Source: a virus
Strand: one strand, 5' to 3'
Length of the DNA stretch: 30,713 bases
IMG/VR virus record: IMGVR_UViG_3300046450_002104
Span: 1 to 30,713 of that record
The translations under genes and the position numbers were made by a program. Shown piece after piece: positions 6,503-14,209 of this stretch; within the stretch, counting starts at the first letter, position 1, and every line of letters starts with the position of its first letter. Under the pieces are notes generated by a model. The model worked only from the letters and a program-made list of their open reading frames with translations. It was not told where the DNA came from and did no database searches.

Positions 6503-6704
6503 CGTTCCTTTGTATTAGATACTCTAGATACCATTGAGCTTTTTTAATATCTTCTATGTAATTCTCTTTATGTTTTGCTCGCAGAATGTATTTTAATGCA
6601 CTACCTAAACAGAATCCTTCTCCAAATCCTGCGTCTTCGATAACATCTATTGCTTCATACTTGCCACTATTGTAATGATCAGGGTGATTTACTTTTTCTT
6701 TCAC
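6483..6704 (-). CDS. DUF3310 family protein
   Basis: A 73-residue protein with the DUF3310 pattern: VNHPDHYNSGKYEAIDVIED (about 5-24), then LGSALKYILRAKHKENYIEDIKKAQWYLEYL (about 33-63). The family is very common in tailed phages, sometimes called nucleotide-kinase-like, but its role is not settled. It starts at a GTG directly after the glutaredoxin stop with GGAG just upstream. Its last codons overlap the HD hydrolase start and lie in a 27-bp repeat; read against the other repeat copy the frame would end in NDDGK and stop at once, suggesting that the tail was rewritten when the hydrolase gene arrived. Confidence 0.85.
   Translation of the reverse strand: MKEKVNHPDHYNSGKYEAIDVIEDAGFGEGFCLGSALKYILRAKHKENYIEDIKKAQWYLEYLIQRNDDGDDS
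6495..6521. repeat. 27-bp direct repeat, copy 2
   Basis: Identical to 5921-5947. On the minus strand it encodes the end of the DUF3310 protein and at the same time provides the ribosome-binding site and double ATG of the HD hydrolase. The unit between copies is 574 bp from repeat start to repeat start. Confidence 0.95.
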
Positions 6705-6959
6705 CTACTCCATTGCTCCCTGCCAATGACCTTGCTGTTGCAACCAAGCTTCTAATTCTGAACCACCAACATCAGCTAACATCTCTCCATCAATCTCTAC
6801 ACATGGTGACAAGGGCTGATTGCTTTTGCTAACCATCTCAGCGTATACATCTGCATCATTAATTAGTTTTGTTTCGTAAGGAATATTGTATCTAGATAAT
6901 ACTTCTCTAACGCCGGCACTCCATCCACAAGTTTCTTTAAGGTATGCTGTTACTTTCAT
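6705..6959 (-). CDS. Glutaredoxin with CGWS active site
   Basis: An 84-residue glutaredoxin. The thioredoxin-fold order is clear: KVTAYLKETCGWS (active site at about 11-14), helix AGVREVLSRYNIPYE, the cis-Pro region QPLSPCVEIDG (about 48-58) and the glutathione-site segment LADVGGSELEAWL. The active site is monothiol (CxxS), whereas ribonucleotide-reductase-reducing glutaredoxins usually have CxxC, so its part in reducing NrdJ is uncertain. It could act in deglutathionylation or redox signalling in the infected cell. It is directly followed by the DUF3310 gene. Confidence 0.88.
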   Translation of the reverse strand: MKVTAYLKETCGWSAGVREVLSRYNIPYETKLINDADVYAEMVSKSNQPLSPCVEIDGEMLADVGGSELEAWLQQQGHWQGAME

Positions 6960-6978
6960 ATTTAATTCCTATTTTATT

Positions 6979-7158
6979 TCACCTTAATAAAAAATTTATC
7001 ATTAACTGGTTTATATTCTGCGTCTTATTCGGCTTAGCAGCAGTTTGAACTAACTCTACCTTCGGTACTGACTTCACTCTCTTCGACAAAAAAGCAATAT
7101 CTTGACTCAAACACGCAACTATTGATGCTGTAAAAACCATCTTAACTAACCGCCTCAC
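6979..7158 (-). CDS. Small predicted lipoprotein
   Basis: A 59-residue open frame starting at GTG (7158) with GGAG 7 nt upstream. The N-terminus MRRLVKMVFTASIVAC has two Arg and a Lys, a short hydrophobic stretch and a lipobox I-V-A-C, so Cys16 would be lipidated by signal peptidase II. The mature part is 44 residues, basic, and ends LMINFLLR. An internal ATG at 7140 would remove the charged n-region and give a poorer signal, which favours the GTG. It lies downstream of the holin, where outer-membrane spanin (Rz1-like) lipoproteins are often found; the sequence has no Pro-rich region and no inner-membrane partner is obvious, so spanin is a hypothesis only. Confidence 0.5.
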   Translation of the reverse strand: MRRLVKMVFTASIVACLSQDIAFLSKRVKSVPKVELVQTAAKPNKTQNINQLMINFLLR

Positions 7159-7178
7159 CTCTTCTCTCCATTCTTTAA

Positions 7179-7223
7179 TTAATCAAATACTTTCTTTACG
7201 CCTCCCCAGGATATCTTTTTCAT
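7179..7223 (-). CDS. Possible 14-codon leader peptide or micro-ORF
   Basis: The holin stop codon shares a base with an ATG (TAATG), and GGAG lies 5 nt before that ATG. The frame reads MKKISWGGVKKVFD and stops. Spacing and coupling are as good as for the larger genes here, but 14 codons can arise by chance. It could help ribosomes reach the small lipoprotein gene that follows. Confidence 0.25.
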   Translation of the reverse strand: MKKISWGGVKKVFD

Positions 7224-7636
7224 TATTTCTCCTTAACAGGATCGCTCTTGCCCTTTATCTTTTCGATACTTCTTCCAACAAAATAACTACTATACACAGC
7301 TAACAGCAAGGTTTGAAAGACAGGAATATAGGACTCACCAATAGTGAAGTCTCCAATGTTTCCATCCGTAACCGCCAGCAAACTAAACACCGCCGTAAGA
7401 AACACAAGAGTAATTGGTCTGATGTTAGCGGCCAACCAGTTTCCACTTTTTAGATCAGCCTCCCATCTCGCCGTCACTTCCTTCTGTGCATCTGCTTCCG
7501 CAGAGACTAGAAGTTCTTTTAACTTTTGCTTAGCTGCGGCCTTCTCTTCGCCCGAAGTATGCAGTTCATCTATAAGGTTGGTGGCGGCTGGCAATACCTT
7601 GCCAACCAAACCACCTAAAATACTTAACGCTGCCAT
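7223..7636 (-). CDS. Holin of the GTA 3TM type
   Basis: A 137-residue membrane protein resembling the holin family of gene transfer agents (GTA_holin_3TM). The N-terminal segment LSILGGLVGKVLPAATNLI is followed by a charged helix, the marker stretch RWEADLKSGNWLAANIRPITLVFLTAVFSLLA (about 57-88) and a last membrane span IPVFQTLLLAVYSSYFVGRSI (about 103-123). The tail is basic. Such proteins form inner-membrane lesions that release wall-degrading enzymes or trigger lysis. The gene is coupled by TAATG to the MotA-like gene before it, and small lipoprotein and micro-ORF follow, making a likely lysis cluster. Confidence 0.82.
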   Translation of the reverse strand: MAALSILGGLVGKVLPAATNLIDELHTSGEEKAAAKQKLKELLVSAEADAQKEVTARWEADLKSGNWLAANIRPITLVFLTAVFSLLAVTDGNIGDFTIGESYIPVFQTLLLAVYSSYFVGRSIEKIKGKSDPVKEK

Positions 7637-8091
7637 TATTCTGCGTTCTCTTTAGTTGCCCTCTCTTCGTATATTTTATCTAGTCTTTCTTCAAAGCCTC
7701 CCCGTATAGGAGTAAAAATGAAATACTTAAGAAGAACTGCGTAAAGAACAGTCAATAAAGCAACAGCCATACTGGGGCCCACAGCGGCAGGATCTGTCAG
7801 AGATCCTAACATTAGTATGACTCCGATCAAAGTTCCTACGAAACCAGAACCTATGGCATAGTTACCAGCAGCGTAAGCTGTATCATTTGCCTCGTGCAAT
7901 TGAGATGGTGAAGCGTGTTTATCAAATAGCGCAGAAAGGAACCCGATGATGTTTCTACCGCTAGCCAACAATCCGCCGAAGGTCAAACCAAAAACTATTA
8001 GTACTGATGGTATGTTGACAAACGCTAATGGGGTCTCCATAGCAAGAGCTATAAGAGTAAAACTCACTATGTATCCAATTATCTTTTTCAT
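7636..8091 (-). CDS. Compact MotA/TolQ/ExbB-like proton-channel protein
   Basis: A 151-residue membrane protein. Two N-terminal spans (about 4-20 and 29-45) include VNIPSVLIVFGLTFGGLLAS, close to the start of MotA/PomA. A short polar segment with HEANDTAYAAGNYAIG leads into GSGFVGTLIGVILMLGSLTDPAAVGPSMAVALLTVLY (about 82-118), which matches the two channel-forming helices of the family, including GTLIG, DP and GPxMAVALLT. MotA is about 250-295 residues; this protein lacks nearly all of the cytoplasmic domain that meets the flagellar switch. No MotB/ExbD partner is visible. It stands immediately upstream of the holin with overlapping codons. A role in controlling membrane potential during lysis or exclusion is inference. 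Confidence 0.78.
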   Translation of the reverse strand: MKKIIGYIVSFTLIALAMETPLAFVNIPSVLIVFGLTFGGLLASGRNIIGFLSALFDKHASPSQLHEANDTAYAAGNYAIGSGFVGTLIGVILMLGSLTDPAAVGPSMAVALLTVLYAVLLKYFIFTPIRGGFEERLDKIYEERATKENAE

Positions 8092-8131
8092 AACTTAATC
8101 CTTTTCGGTTGAGTTAGATGTACTATAAATA

Positions 8132-11100
8132 TTACATAATCTTAATACTTGAATAACCCTTCTCGTTCTTATTAATGTTTATGACATTGTTAGTAATGTC
8201 CTGCATACTTTCAATGTGTGAAATGATTAATACATTTTCAAACTTACTCTTTAGATAACCAAGAAGCATGTTCATGTGATTAATATTTTCAGAGTCAAGA
8301 GTACCGAAGCCCTCGTCTATAACAAATAGATTACACGTAGGCAACAAGCTGATGTTGGATAAGGCGGATCGAATAGTAAGGGCTGTTAATGTCTTCTCCA
8401 TTCCAGACCCTAACTCTACACGGCGGCGAGAGGTACCATCATCAAGAAAAATACTTAGGTCATGGGCCTCCGTATCCACTTCAAGAAAAACCTCAAAGTT
8501 TGCAATGTTACTTAGTATCTTTCTTATCTCACTGTTAATAAGAGGAACCGCTTTATTTAGAATCATCAACGGAATACCATCGTTTCCAAACGCATCCATT
8601 AGTAAGGCGTGTGAGTTATACCTTCTCTCTATTTCTTTTAGTACCTCTATGTTTCCACCTAGGTCTGTAATCTTTTGACTGATTTGACCTAGAAAGCTAT
8701 TACCCTTTGTCAGTTCATCATTATTATTTTGAAGACCATTATCCAACCCTACAATAGTGGTATCTAATTTGCTAATCTTTTCTTGTATCTTTACATTATT
8801 AGACAACGCATCTTCATTTTGCCCATAAACTTTTTTCTCTTTGTTGTACGCTCCAAGTTTATTTCTTTGCAGCTCCAGCTGCAATTTTATGTTCTCAGAA
8901 ACCACATCTACGTTTTCGAGCCTCGTATCTGTACCACTCTTTTCCTTAGTATAACTTTCATACATCTTTTCTTCTTGAGGAAAAGATGAAGTACCTAAAA
9001 ATTTAGTGTTCTCACTTATGTTGCTCGTAGCGTCATCAAGCCATTTCTGCTCCTCAACAAGTTCCTTCTTCGCAACAAAAGCTCCCGTAAGAAACGAACA
9101 CTTCTTGCAGGTATCATTAGACTCAAACCAATCATGCTTATCCAAAATCTTTATTTGATTTTCTTTGGTGCGTGCGATTTGGCTTCTTAGCTTCCATTCA
9201 GTTTGCAGTGTTTCAGCCATTTCCTTATGACCATAGTAGGTATTCTTTCTTTCATCAAAAGGTACTTCCTCATTGAGTTTAGCTATTTCTTCTCCAAGAT
9301 AATAGGAGCGACTCATCAAGTCAACTTTTGATTTTTGATTAGTCTCCCAACTTTCTTCTAGTTTCGTGATATCTTTAGTAGAAATACCAATGTCTGCCTC
9401 AATAAAGTTTAAAGACCTCAGCCCTTTAACTACGGGATGTAATGACTTTACAAACTTTTCTTTGCTCTTCCTTTCTTTCTTTACTTTATTTTCTAGCTCC
9501 TCTCTTTCTTCATTGAGCGTTGTTATTTGCTCAACAGTTTCTTTTCGCCTCTCTTCAAACTGACTAAGAATAGAAGGATAATCATTTTGCTGATAATCTT
9601 TCAGAACGGCCTTGATAGAGGCGGTCTCATCTCTAATAGATTTCTGTAAATCATCAATGGCATGTAGTCCCAGAAATCTTGCTAGTAGATCTTTCCTATT
9701 TGTTTGCCCGTGATCAATGAAACGAGTAATATCAAACTGCTGACTAAAGGTAGTCATGGTGTGTTCTTCATAAGATCCAAGCAACGAGCGGATTGTATTC
9801 TCTGTTTCTCTTACATTGGCATCACCACTAATATTAACCTTGTCGCCATTTATAATTTGAAACAACTCAACTTTATTATTAGCTCTATTAGGATTTTTCT
9901 TATTCCTCTTGAAGTTTCTTTCAATGACATAATGAACATCATCTATTGAAAAATCTATTTCAATGAAACCTTCGTCCTTGTTCTTGTGAATGACATCAGC
10001 CACATTTCTGCCGCCAGTCCTATTGCTATTATTGAAGAACCCCTGTAGAATGGTATAAAGAATACTAGACTTTCCTGTAGCGTTGGGAGAAAAGATACCA
10101 GTCAATCCCTTGAGCTTATCAAAGTTAATAACATTGCTACCGCCATAAGAAAATACATTATCAAAAATTACTTTATGTATTTTCCATTTTCTGCCACCAT
10201 AAGTATCGTACTCATCACTAGCAGAAGTATCGTAAAAGTCCTTATGTATCGTTAACACTTCGTCTACTTCTTGTTCCGACACTGTAGGTCGCTTAGCAAA
10301 GTATTGTTTCAAGAGATCTTGTTGTGCTTTTAGGTCGGTTACATTTTCTGTCTTACCGGATAAAGATAAGTCACCAACCGCGTCCTGTACATCTACCTCA
10401 ATAAACAAACCTTCGGGCTTGTACTTGCTCCTCAAAACGGATTCTACATGCTTAGCTGTAGTTACACTATAATCTTCCGATCCTATGAGGATACGAATAT
10501 AAGGCTTAGATGGCAAATCAAACTCTATGTTATCTATGCCATCAATAGCTTCTTGATCTAGTCTAAAAGTTTTGAAGCCCCAATCATTGGCTACTTCTAC
10601 AAAAGAACATTTGCTTTCATCTAGGTTCCATATCAAAAAACCTTTCTCTACTTCTTCACCAAAATTTTGCTGAATAAGAGATCCAGCATAAGCAACCTTG
10701 ACCTTGCCGTTTTCATCTAAAATCATCGCTTGCCGCGAATGAATATCTCCCAACATTCCAAAGTCATAGTTACGAAAAATGCTCTTGTCTACATCGCTTT
10801 CAATATTATGGTGCGCGCTTGTTCGGCTACCATCCAAAGCCCCATGATACAACGCTACATACTTTTTTCCTTCTTCCCTATCAAACTCAATAGGCCACTC
10901 ATTCTTACCATCTTGTATGGCGAAAACACCATACACCAAATCGTCTGTAACGTCGCACAATCCACTCTCTGTGTAGAAGTGTATTGACTTACCTTTGTCT
11001 TGAAGTAGTCTTACAATGGGAGTGAGACTATCTAAACGGTTATGTTGGTTAATGACGCAGTCATGGTTGCCCAAGATTATGTCTAAAGGGGCCACCTCAC

Positions 11101-11302
11101 TAATGGCGTTGAGATATTGTCCCGCCAGATCTACCGCTTCGGGGGATAAATCAGTTTTATTGTGTAGCAAATCACCAGCTATAACAACTCTATCTACGTT
11201 AAAAGATTCTAAACTGGCTATCAAGTTATCTAATACTTTACTGTACTCTGTATGCCTGCGGGTCTTACGAATGTGTATGTCACTTAGGTGGGCAATAATC
11301 AT
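8132..11302 (-). CDS. Fused SbcD/gp47 nuclease and SbcC/gp46 ATPase
   Basis: A 1056-residue protein that joins two normally separate subunits of the Mre11-Rad50/SbcCD complex, which processes DNA ends for recombination-dependent replication and host DNA breakdown. Residues 1 to about 340 are the Mre11-type phosphoesterase: LSDIHI, GDLLHN, GNHDC, VALYHG and GDIHSR supply the metal ligands. From about 370 on is the Rad50-type ATPase: Walker A SPNATGKSS (about 409), long coiled coil, zinc hook CKKC (about 730), coiled coil back, signature LGSGMEKT (about 966) and Walker B LFVIDEGFGTLD (about 997). No stop or frameshift separates the halves. The ATG overlaps the primase stop (TAATG). A promoter-like sequence lies upstream at 11453-11481. 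Confidence 0.92.
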   Translation of the reverse strand: MIIAHLSDIHIRKTRRHTEYSKVLDNLIASLESFNVDRVVIAGDLLHNKTDLSPEAVDLAGQYLNAISEVAPLDIILGNHDCVINQHNRLDSLTPIVRLLQDKGKSIHFYTESGLCDVTDDLVYGVFAIQDGKNEWPIEFDREEGKKYVALYHGALDGSRTSAHHNIESDVDKSIFRNYDFGMLGDIHSRQAMILDENGKVKVAYAGSLIQQNFGEEVEKGFLIWNLDESKCSFVEVANDWGFKTFRLDQEAIDGIDNIEFDLPSKPYIRILIGSEDYSVTTAKHVESVLRSKYKPEGLFIEVDVQDAVGDLSLSGKTENVTDLKAQQDLLKQYFAKRPTVSEQEVDEVLTIHKDFYDTSASDEYDTYGGRKWKIHKVIFDNVFSYGGSNVINFDKLKGLTGIFSPNATGKSSILYTILQGFFNNSNRTGGRNVADVIHKNKDEGFIEIDFSIDDVHYVIERNFKRNKKNPNRANNKVELFQIINGDKVNISGDANVRETENTIRSLLGSYEEHTMTTFSQQFDITRFIDHGQTNRKDLLARFLGLHAIDDLQKSIRDETASIKAVLKDYQQNDYPSILSQFEERRKETVEQITTLNEEREELENKVKKERKSKEKFVKSLHPVVKGLRSLNFIEADIGISTKDITKLEESWETNQKSKVDLMSRSYYLGEEIAKLNEEVPFDERKNTYYGHKEMAETLQTEWKLRSQIARTKENQIKILDKHDWFESNDTCKKCSFLTGAFVAKKELVEEQKWLDDATSNISENTKFLGTSSFPQEEKMYESYTKEKSGTDTRLENVDVVSENIKLQLELQRNKLGAYNKEKKVYGQNEDALSNNVKIQEKISKLDTTIVGLDNGLQNNNDELTKGNSFLGQISQKITDLGGNIEVLKEIERRYNSHALLMDAFGNDGIPLMILNKAVPLINSEIRKILSNIANFEVFLEVDTEAHDLSIFLDDGTSRRRVELGSGMEKTLTALTIRSALSNISLLPTCNLFVIDEGFGTLDSENINHMNMLLGYLKSKFENVLIISHIESMQDITNNVININKNEKGYSSIKIM

Positions 11303-12252
11303 TATCTAAACATTCTCTCCTTGATGGTATCCTTAAACTCTACGTTTCTCAACGCGCCACTTGTTGCTATTCTCATAAACTCTTCACTACCTATCTCAGC
11401 TATGTCTCTATCTTCTCCTTCCTTCCAGTCTATAAACCTAACCTCTATACCAAATATAATAAATTTATTGGCCATTGTCAAGGCTTTTTTTCGTGCATCG
11501 GCATCTAATGCTATTACGACTGGGGTCTTATTTTTAATGATTTTTCGGAATAATTTAAACTCATCATTAATAGAAGATCCCAAAATAGGAACTGCATTCT
11601 TTCGTGAAATGATCGCATCGAATACACCCTCTACCAAGTACAACTCCTTATCCCACTCCACCAAATGTTCATTGAAGACAACATCCTTCTTAGGAACCGT
11701 AGCATTCTTATACTTCATTTTCTCATCAGGCCTGATTGATCTGCTAACATAATAGTTCAAAGTTTCATTATCGTCATAACTTGGAAACAATACTCTTTGC
11801 TCTGTTATGCTATAATGAATATCATACTTGAGTATGTCTCCTTTTTCAAACCCCCTCTTGTGCAGATAGTGTAGAGCCGCTTGAAAGAATACCTTGTTTA
11901 TGTTCTTGAAAATAGAAACAAAGCCTTTGGGTAAGGTGACTACTTCTTTCGGTTTCTTTACATCGTTCTGTCCAAATAAGTTATCAATGTCAAGTTGCGG
12001 TTTAACGTATACGTTTAATAAATCGGCTTGCTGCGGGTTTCCGCTCTTTATCATTAAACGTGATAGAGTTCTACCTCTTTGTTCGCATACCCAACAATTC
12101 CATAACCCTTTCTCTATGTTGACTGTAAGCTTTTTATTTTTATGATCGCAGAATGGGCAATGAAAATACACATTACCTTTTTTATCTACTGGATTGTTTG
12201 GCCGTTGAGGGTTGCCAAGAGCTGAAATTAAAACACTTAGAGTGTCAGACAT
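11302..12252 (-). CDS. DnaG-type DNA primase (T4 gp61-like)
   Basis: A 316-residue primase that would make RNA primers for the lagging strand. The N-terminal CHC2-like zinc domain has CPFC (about 32-35) and CWVC (about 53-56) with His pairs between. The Toprim catalytic core follows, with LYLVEGVFDAI (about 205-215, catalytic Glu) and VVIALDADA (about 246-254, the DxD). The length is close to T4 gp61 (about 340) and far shorter than DnaG (about 580), so it lacks the helicase-interaction domain of bacterial DnaG. Its start overlaps the RuvC-like gene by 8 bases. The partner helicase is probably the gp41-like protein at 26720-28072. Confidence 0.9.
   Translation of the reverse strand: MSDTLSVLISALGNPQRPNNPVDKKGNVYFHCPFCDHKNKKLTVNIEKGLWNCWVCEQRGRTLSRLMIKSGNPQQADLLNVYVKPQLDIDNLFGQNDVKKPKEVVTLPKGFVSIFKNINKVFFQAALHYLHKRGFEKGDILKYDIHYSITEQRVLFPSYDDNETLNYYVSRSIRPDEKMKYKNATVPKKDVVFNEHLVEWDKELYLVEGVFDAIISRKNAVPILGSSINDEFKLFRKIIKNKTPVVIALDADARKKALTMANKFIIFGIEVRFIDWKEGEDRDIAEIGSEEFMRIATSGALRNVEFKDTIKERMFR
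11453..11481 (-). promoter_or_regulatory. Sigma-70-type promoter match inside primase gene
   Basis: TTGACA (11481-11476), exactly 17 bp, then TATATT (11458-11453) on the minus strand. It is identical in boxes and spacing to the two intergenic promoters at 23861 and 24361. It would feed the SbcD-SbcC fusion gene that starts about 150 bp downstream. Being inside a gene it could be coincidence. Confidence 0.5.
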
Positions 12253-12802
12253 TCACACTTCTTTCTGCGGCTGCTGCGCGCGCCACAACAATAGCATCGG
12301 CCACATCAAATGCTTCTTTTGCAAACTCTGGTTTTGTTTTCATCAATGGTAAAAGTTCTGGCACTTCTGGATGAAGCTCACAAACTTTTTTGAGAACGTA
12401 TTCTTTGGAGTTGCTACCTCTGGGTACTTTACATTCAGCCAAATTTCTAGCCCGAATAACATTGAGTAAGTCGGGAGTAACACCAAAGATCTCATAACAC
12501 TTTCGTTGTATAACATAATTAAAACCTGCTAACTTTATAATAGTTTTTATGTTTGACTTACCAGAAATAAACTTTGTAATAATATCTTCCACTACTACGT
12601 GCTTGATAGAATTAGTACTATCTTTAATCTCTTCTAGAATATAACAAACTTTATCAACTTTGTCAAGCCATTCATTATGTTTTTTTAGGGGGATGTGTCC
12701 TGCGGTTTCAAACTTGTTTTCGGATAAGTTCCAAATACAAAAACCGCAGCAGAACGTGCTTAAGTCTAGTCCCAACAAATAATCTTGTTCTGCTGCGGCC
12801 AT
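12245..12802 (-). CDS. RuvC-like Holliday junction resolvase
   Basis: A 185-residue protein of the RNase H/RuvC fold that would cut branched DNA before packaging. Acidic residues expected for the two-metal site are visible: LLGLDLST (Asp at about 12), VVVEDI (Glu at about 72) and the late helix AFDVADAIVVA (Asp at about 165 and 168). Length equals that of bacterial RuvC (about 175). T4 uses an unrelated resolvase (endonuclease VII), so this is a replacement of function. It ends in a run of Ala and overlaps the primase gene by 8 bases. Substrate specificity cannot be read from sequence. Confidence 0.8.
   Translation of the reverse strand: MAAAEQDYLLGLDLSTFCCGFCIWNLSENKFETAGHIPLKKHNEWLDKVDKVCYILEEIKDSTNSIKHVVVEDIITKFISGKSNIKTIIKLAGFNYVIQRKCYEIFGVTPDLLNVIRARNLAECKVPRGSNSKEYVLKKVCELHPEVPELLPLMKTKPEFAKEAFDVADAIVVARAAAAERSVNV
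12638..12666 (-). promoter_or_regulatory. Sigma-70-type promoter match inside RuvC-like gene
   Basis: TTGACA (12666-12661), exactly 17 bp, then TATATT (12643-12638) on the minus strand, the same boxes and spacing as three other sites. It lies about 385 bp before the primase start and could make a separate primase/SbcDC transcript. Confidence 0.5.
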
Positions 12803-12808
12803 TTTATA

Positions 12809-13432
12809 TTACCAAGACTTTGAAACTACTAAGTACGGAGTCTCCGAGTCTGGGTTGTAAATAAAAGAAGCACCATAGCCTCCTTCAGTTGCTACACTTA
12901 CGCCAACATTTACAAGAGCAAATCCATCGCCCTCGGCAACGTAGCTGCCGTCTCCAGCACCTACATGAAAGTTATAGCCATCTAGTTCATAGTCGATCTG
13001 AACGTAAGTATCGTCCTTGACATCGTCGCCACTAACGAACCTACCTATAAACAAGTCTACACCACCGAAAGAGCCATCTACACCAACTTCAATGTCGTGA
13101 CTATCGGCCTCAAGAAATGGCCCATCGTAATAATAAGAAGTGATACTGACTGTGCCATACTCACCAGCTTCTTGTGAAACAGTGATATCATATTCAGTAT
13201 CGCCATCAGTAATCGGAATCTGACCCCAAATTCCTATGCTAGTTGCACCAACATTGGAATCAATAGATACGAGGTCCAAGGTAGGCTGAATAGAGATACT
13301 AGCTGGGCCAGCTTGCCCTCTCCAAACGTGTCTACTAAAAGTATCAACAGACAACTCTGCTCCTGCAAAAGCTGGTGTGACACCCATAAGCAGTGCCGCA
13401 ACAGCAGCCACTACCATAATAAACTTCTTCAT
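12809..13432 (-). CDS. Secreted outer-membrane beta-barrel (porin-like) protein
   Basis: A 207-residue precursor. Residues 1-23 form a textbook Sec signal peptide ending PAFA before GAELSV. The mature part is rich in Gly, Asp, Tyr and alternating beta strands; FSRHVWRGQAGPASISIQPTLDL resembles the first strands of TorF/Gcw_chp-type putative porins, and the chain ends YLVVSKSW, an aromatic C-terminus as used by the BAM machinery. AAGGAG precedes the ATG. A phage gene for an outer-membrane protein would act in the infected cell's envelope, for example to block superinfection or change permeability; this role is inferred. A virion location is unlikely given the signal peptide. Confidence 0.75.
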   Translation of the reverse strand: MKKFIMVVAAVAALLMGVTPAFAGAELSVDTFSRHVWRGQAGPASISIQPTLDLVSIDSNVGATSIGIWGQIPITDGDTEYDITVSQEAGEYGTVSITSYYYDGPFLEADSHDIEVGVDGSFGGVDLFIGRFVSGDDVKDDTYVQIDYELDGYNFHVGAGDGSYVAEGDGFALVNVGVSVATEGGYGASFIYNPDSETPYLVVSKSW

Positions 13433-13473
13433 ACAGTCATCTCCTTTTTAGGGGAATTAGTTTACATCAACAG

Positions 13474-13923
13474 TTATTGTTGGGATTGCTTCTTTAGTGC
13501 TGTAAAGTTAGCACTAAAATCTGGTTGTGTTTCTTTATCTTTTTCTTCCGCTGGCTCGGCTGGTAAATCGCGATCAGTAAGAAAACGAGCAGGGGCGATG
13601 CCTTGACTATCTAATACAGATAGGATATCTGATTGAGACATTGACGTTTGTGTCTCCTCTTCTTGGGACACCATCTTTTGTGACGCTGTAACCATCTTGA
13701 TTATATTTTCAGTGGCCTTGTGCGCGCTATCTAAGTAAGGAGCAGCTTTATCACCAGACATAAACGCATCTTCTGCGTCCTGCACAAACTCATTCATCTT
13801 CTTGAATGTGCTCATTGCTTCTGACTGCTGATCAATAGACTGTTCATAGATAACTTTGAAAATATCATCTAGACTCTTGCCTTCAAACAACTCTATTTCT
13901 CTTAACTTCTCAAGCTGATTCAT
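13474..13923 (-). CDS. Coiled-coil protein, possible small terminase subunit
   Basis: A 149-residue acidic, helical protein. Residues 15-85 form two long helices (SLDDIFKVIYEQSIDQQ and then KATENIIKMVTASQKM), and the C-terminal 45 residues are flexible and Glu/Lys/Pro-rich. Length and helix-hairpin layout recall the small terminase subunit of T4-like phages (gp16, about 164 residues), which recognises phage DNA for packaging, but no diagnostic motif is present and no large terminase lies in the window. It overlaps the preceding membrane-protein gene by 14 bases. Confidence 0.55.
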   Translation of the reverse strand: MNQLEKLREIELFEGKSLDDIFKVIYEQSIDQQSEAMSTFKKMNEFVQDAEDAFMSGDKAAPYLDSAHKATENIIKMVTASQKMVSQEEETQTSMSQSDILSVLDSQGIAPARFLTDRDLPAEPAEEKDKETQPDFSANFTALKKQSQQ

Positions 13924-14209
13924 CTTCAGTACTCTCTGCTAGTGAATTGAAACGATAGTTATCCTGCAGTTGCGACATAAACCATTGTAACTCTTGCATC
14001 TGTTCGGTCAAATCCTTTATTACAGGTTCGCTACTATAGATTTCTCTTTCTAATATATTATCTAACGTCTGAGAAAATCGTAGTAGTCTTCCATAAATAT
14101 CATCGTATTGATCCTCATAGAAGGTTAATCTGTTTAAGCTTCGATAAAACAGCACTCCTAACAAGATAGCAATACCACTTATAAATATCAACAAAATAAG
14201 TTCTAGCAT
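13910..14209 (-). CDS. Small membrane-anchored coiled-coil protein
   Basis: A 99-residue protein with one N-terminal membrane span (LELILLIFISGIAILLGVLFY, about 2-22) followed by a charged helical region of about 75 residues likely to form a coiled coil on the cytoplasmic side. Its ATG shares a base with the stop of the 41-residue gene before it (TGATG), and its end overlaps the next gene by 14 bases, so three genes are translationally linked. I recognise no family; an inner-membrane role during infection is all that can be said. Confidence 0.65.
   Translation of the reverse strand: MLELILLIFISGIAILLGVLFYRSLNRLTFYEDQYDDIYGRLLRFSQTLDNILEREIYSSEPVIKDLTEQMQELQWFMSQLQDNYRFNSLAESTEDESA

Noticed and set aside
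11288-11752. 154-codon plus-strand open frame opposite the primase gene
   Set aside because: It is antisense to a well-supported primase, has no ribosome-binding site and no recognisable motif.
13455-13475. Small inverted repeat CAACA/TGTTG between two genes
   Set aside because: Five base pairs with no T-run; probably chance.
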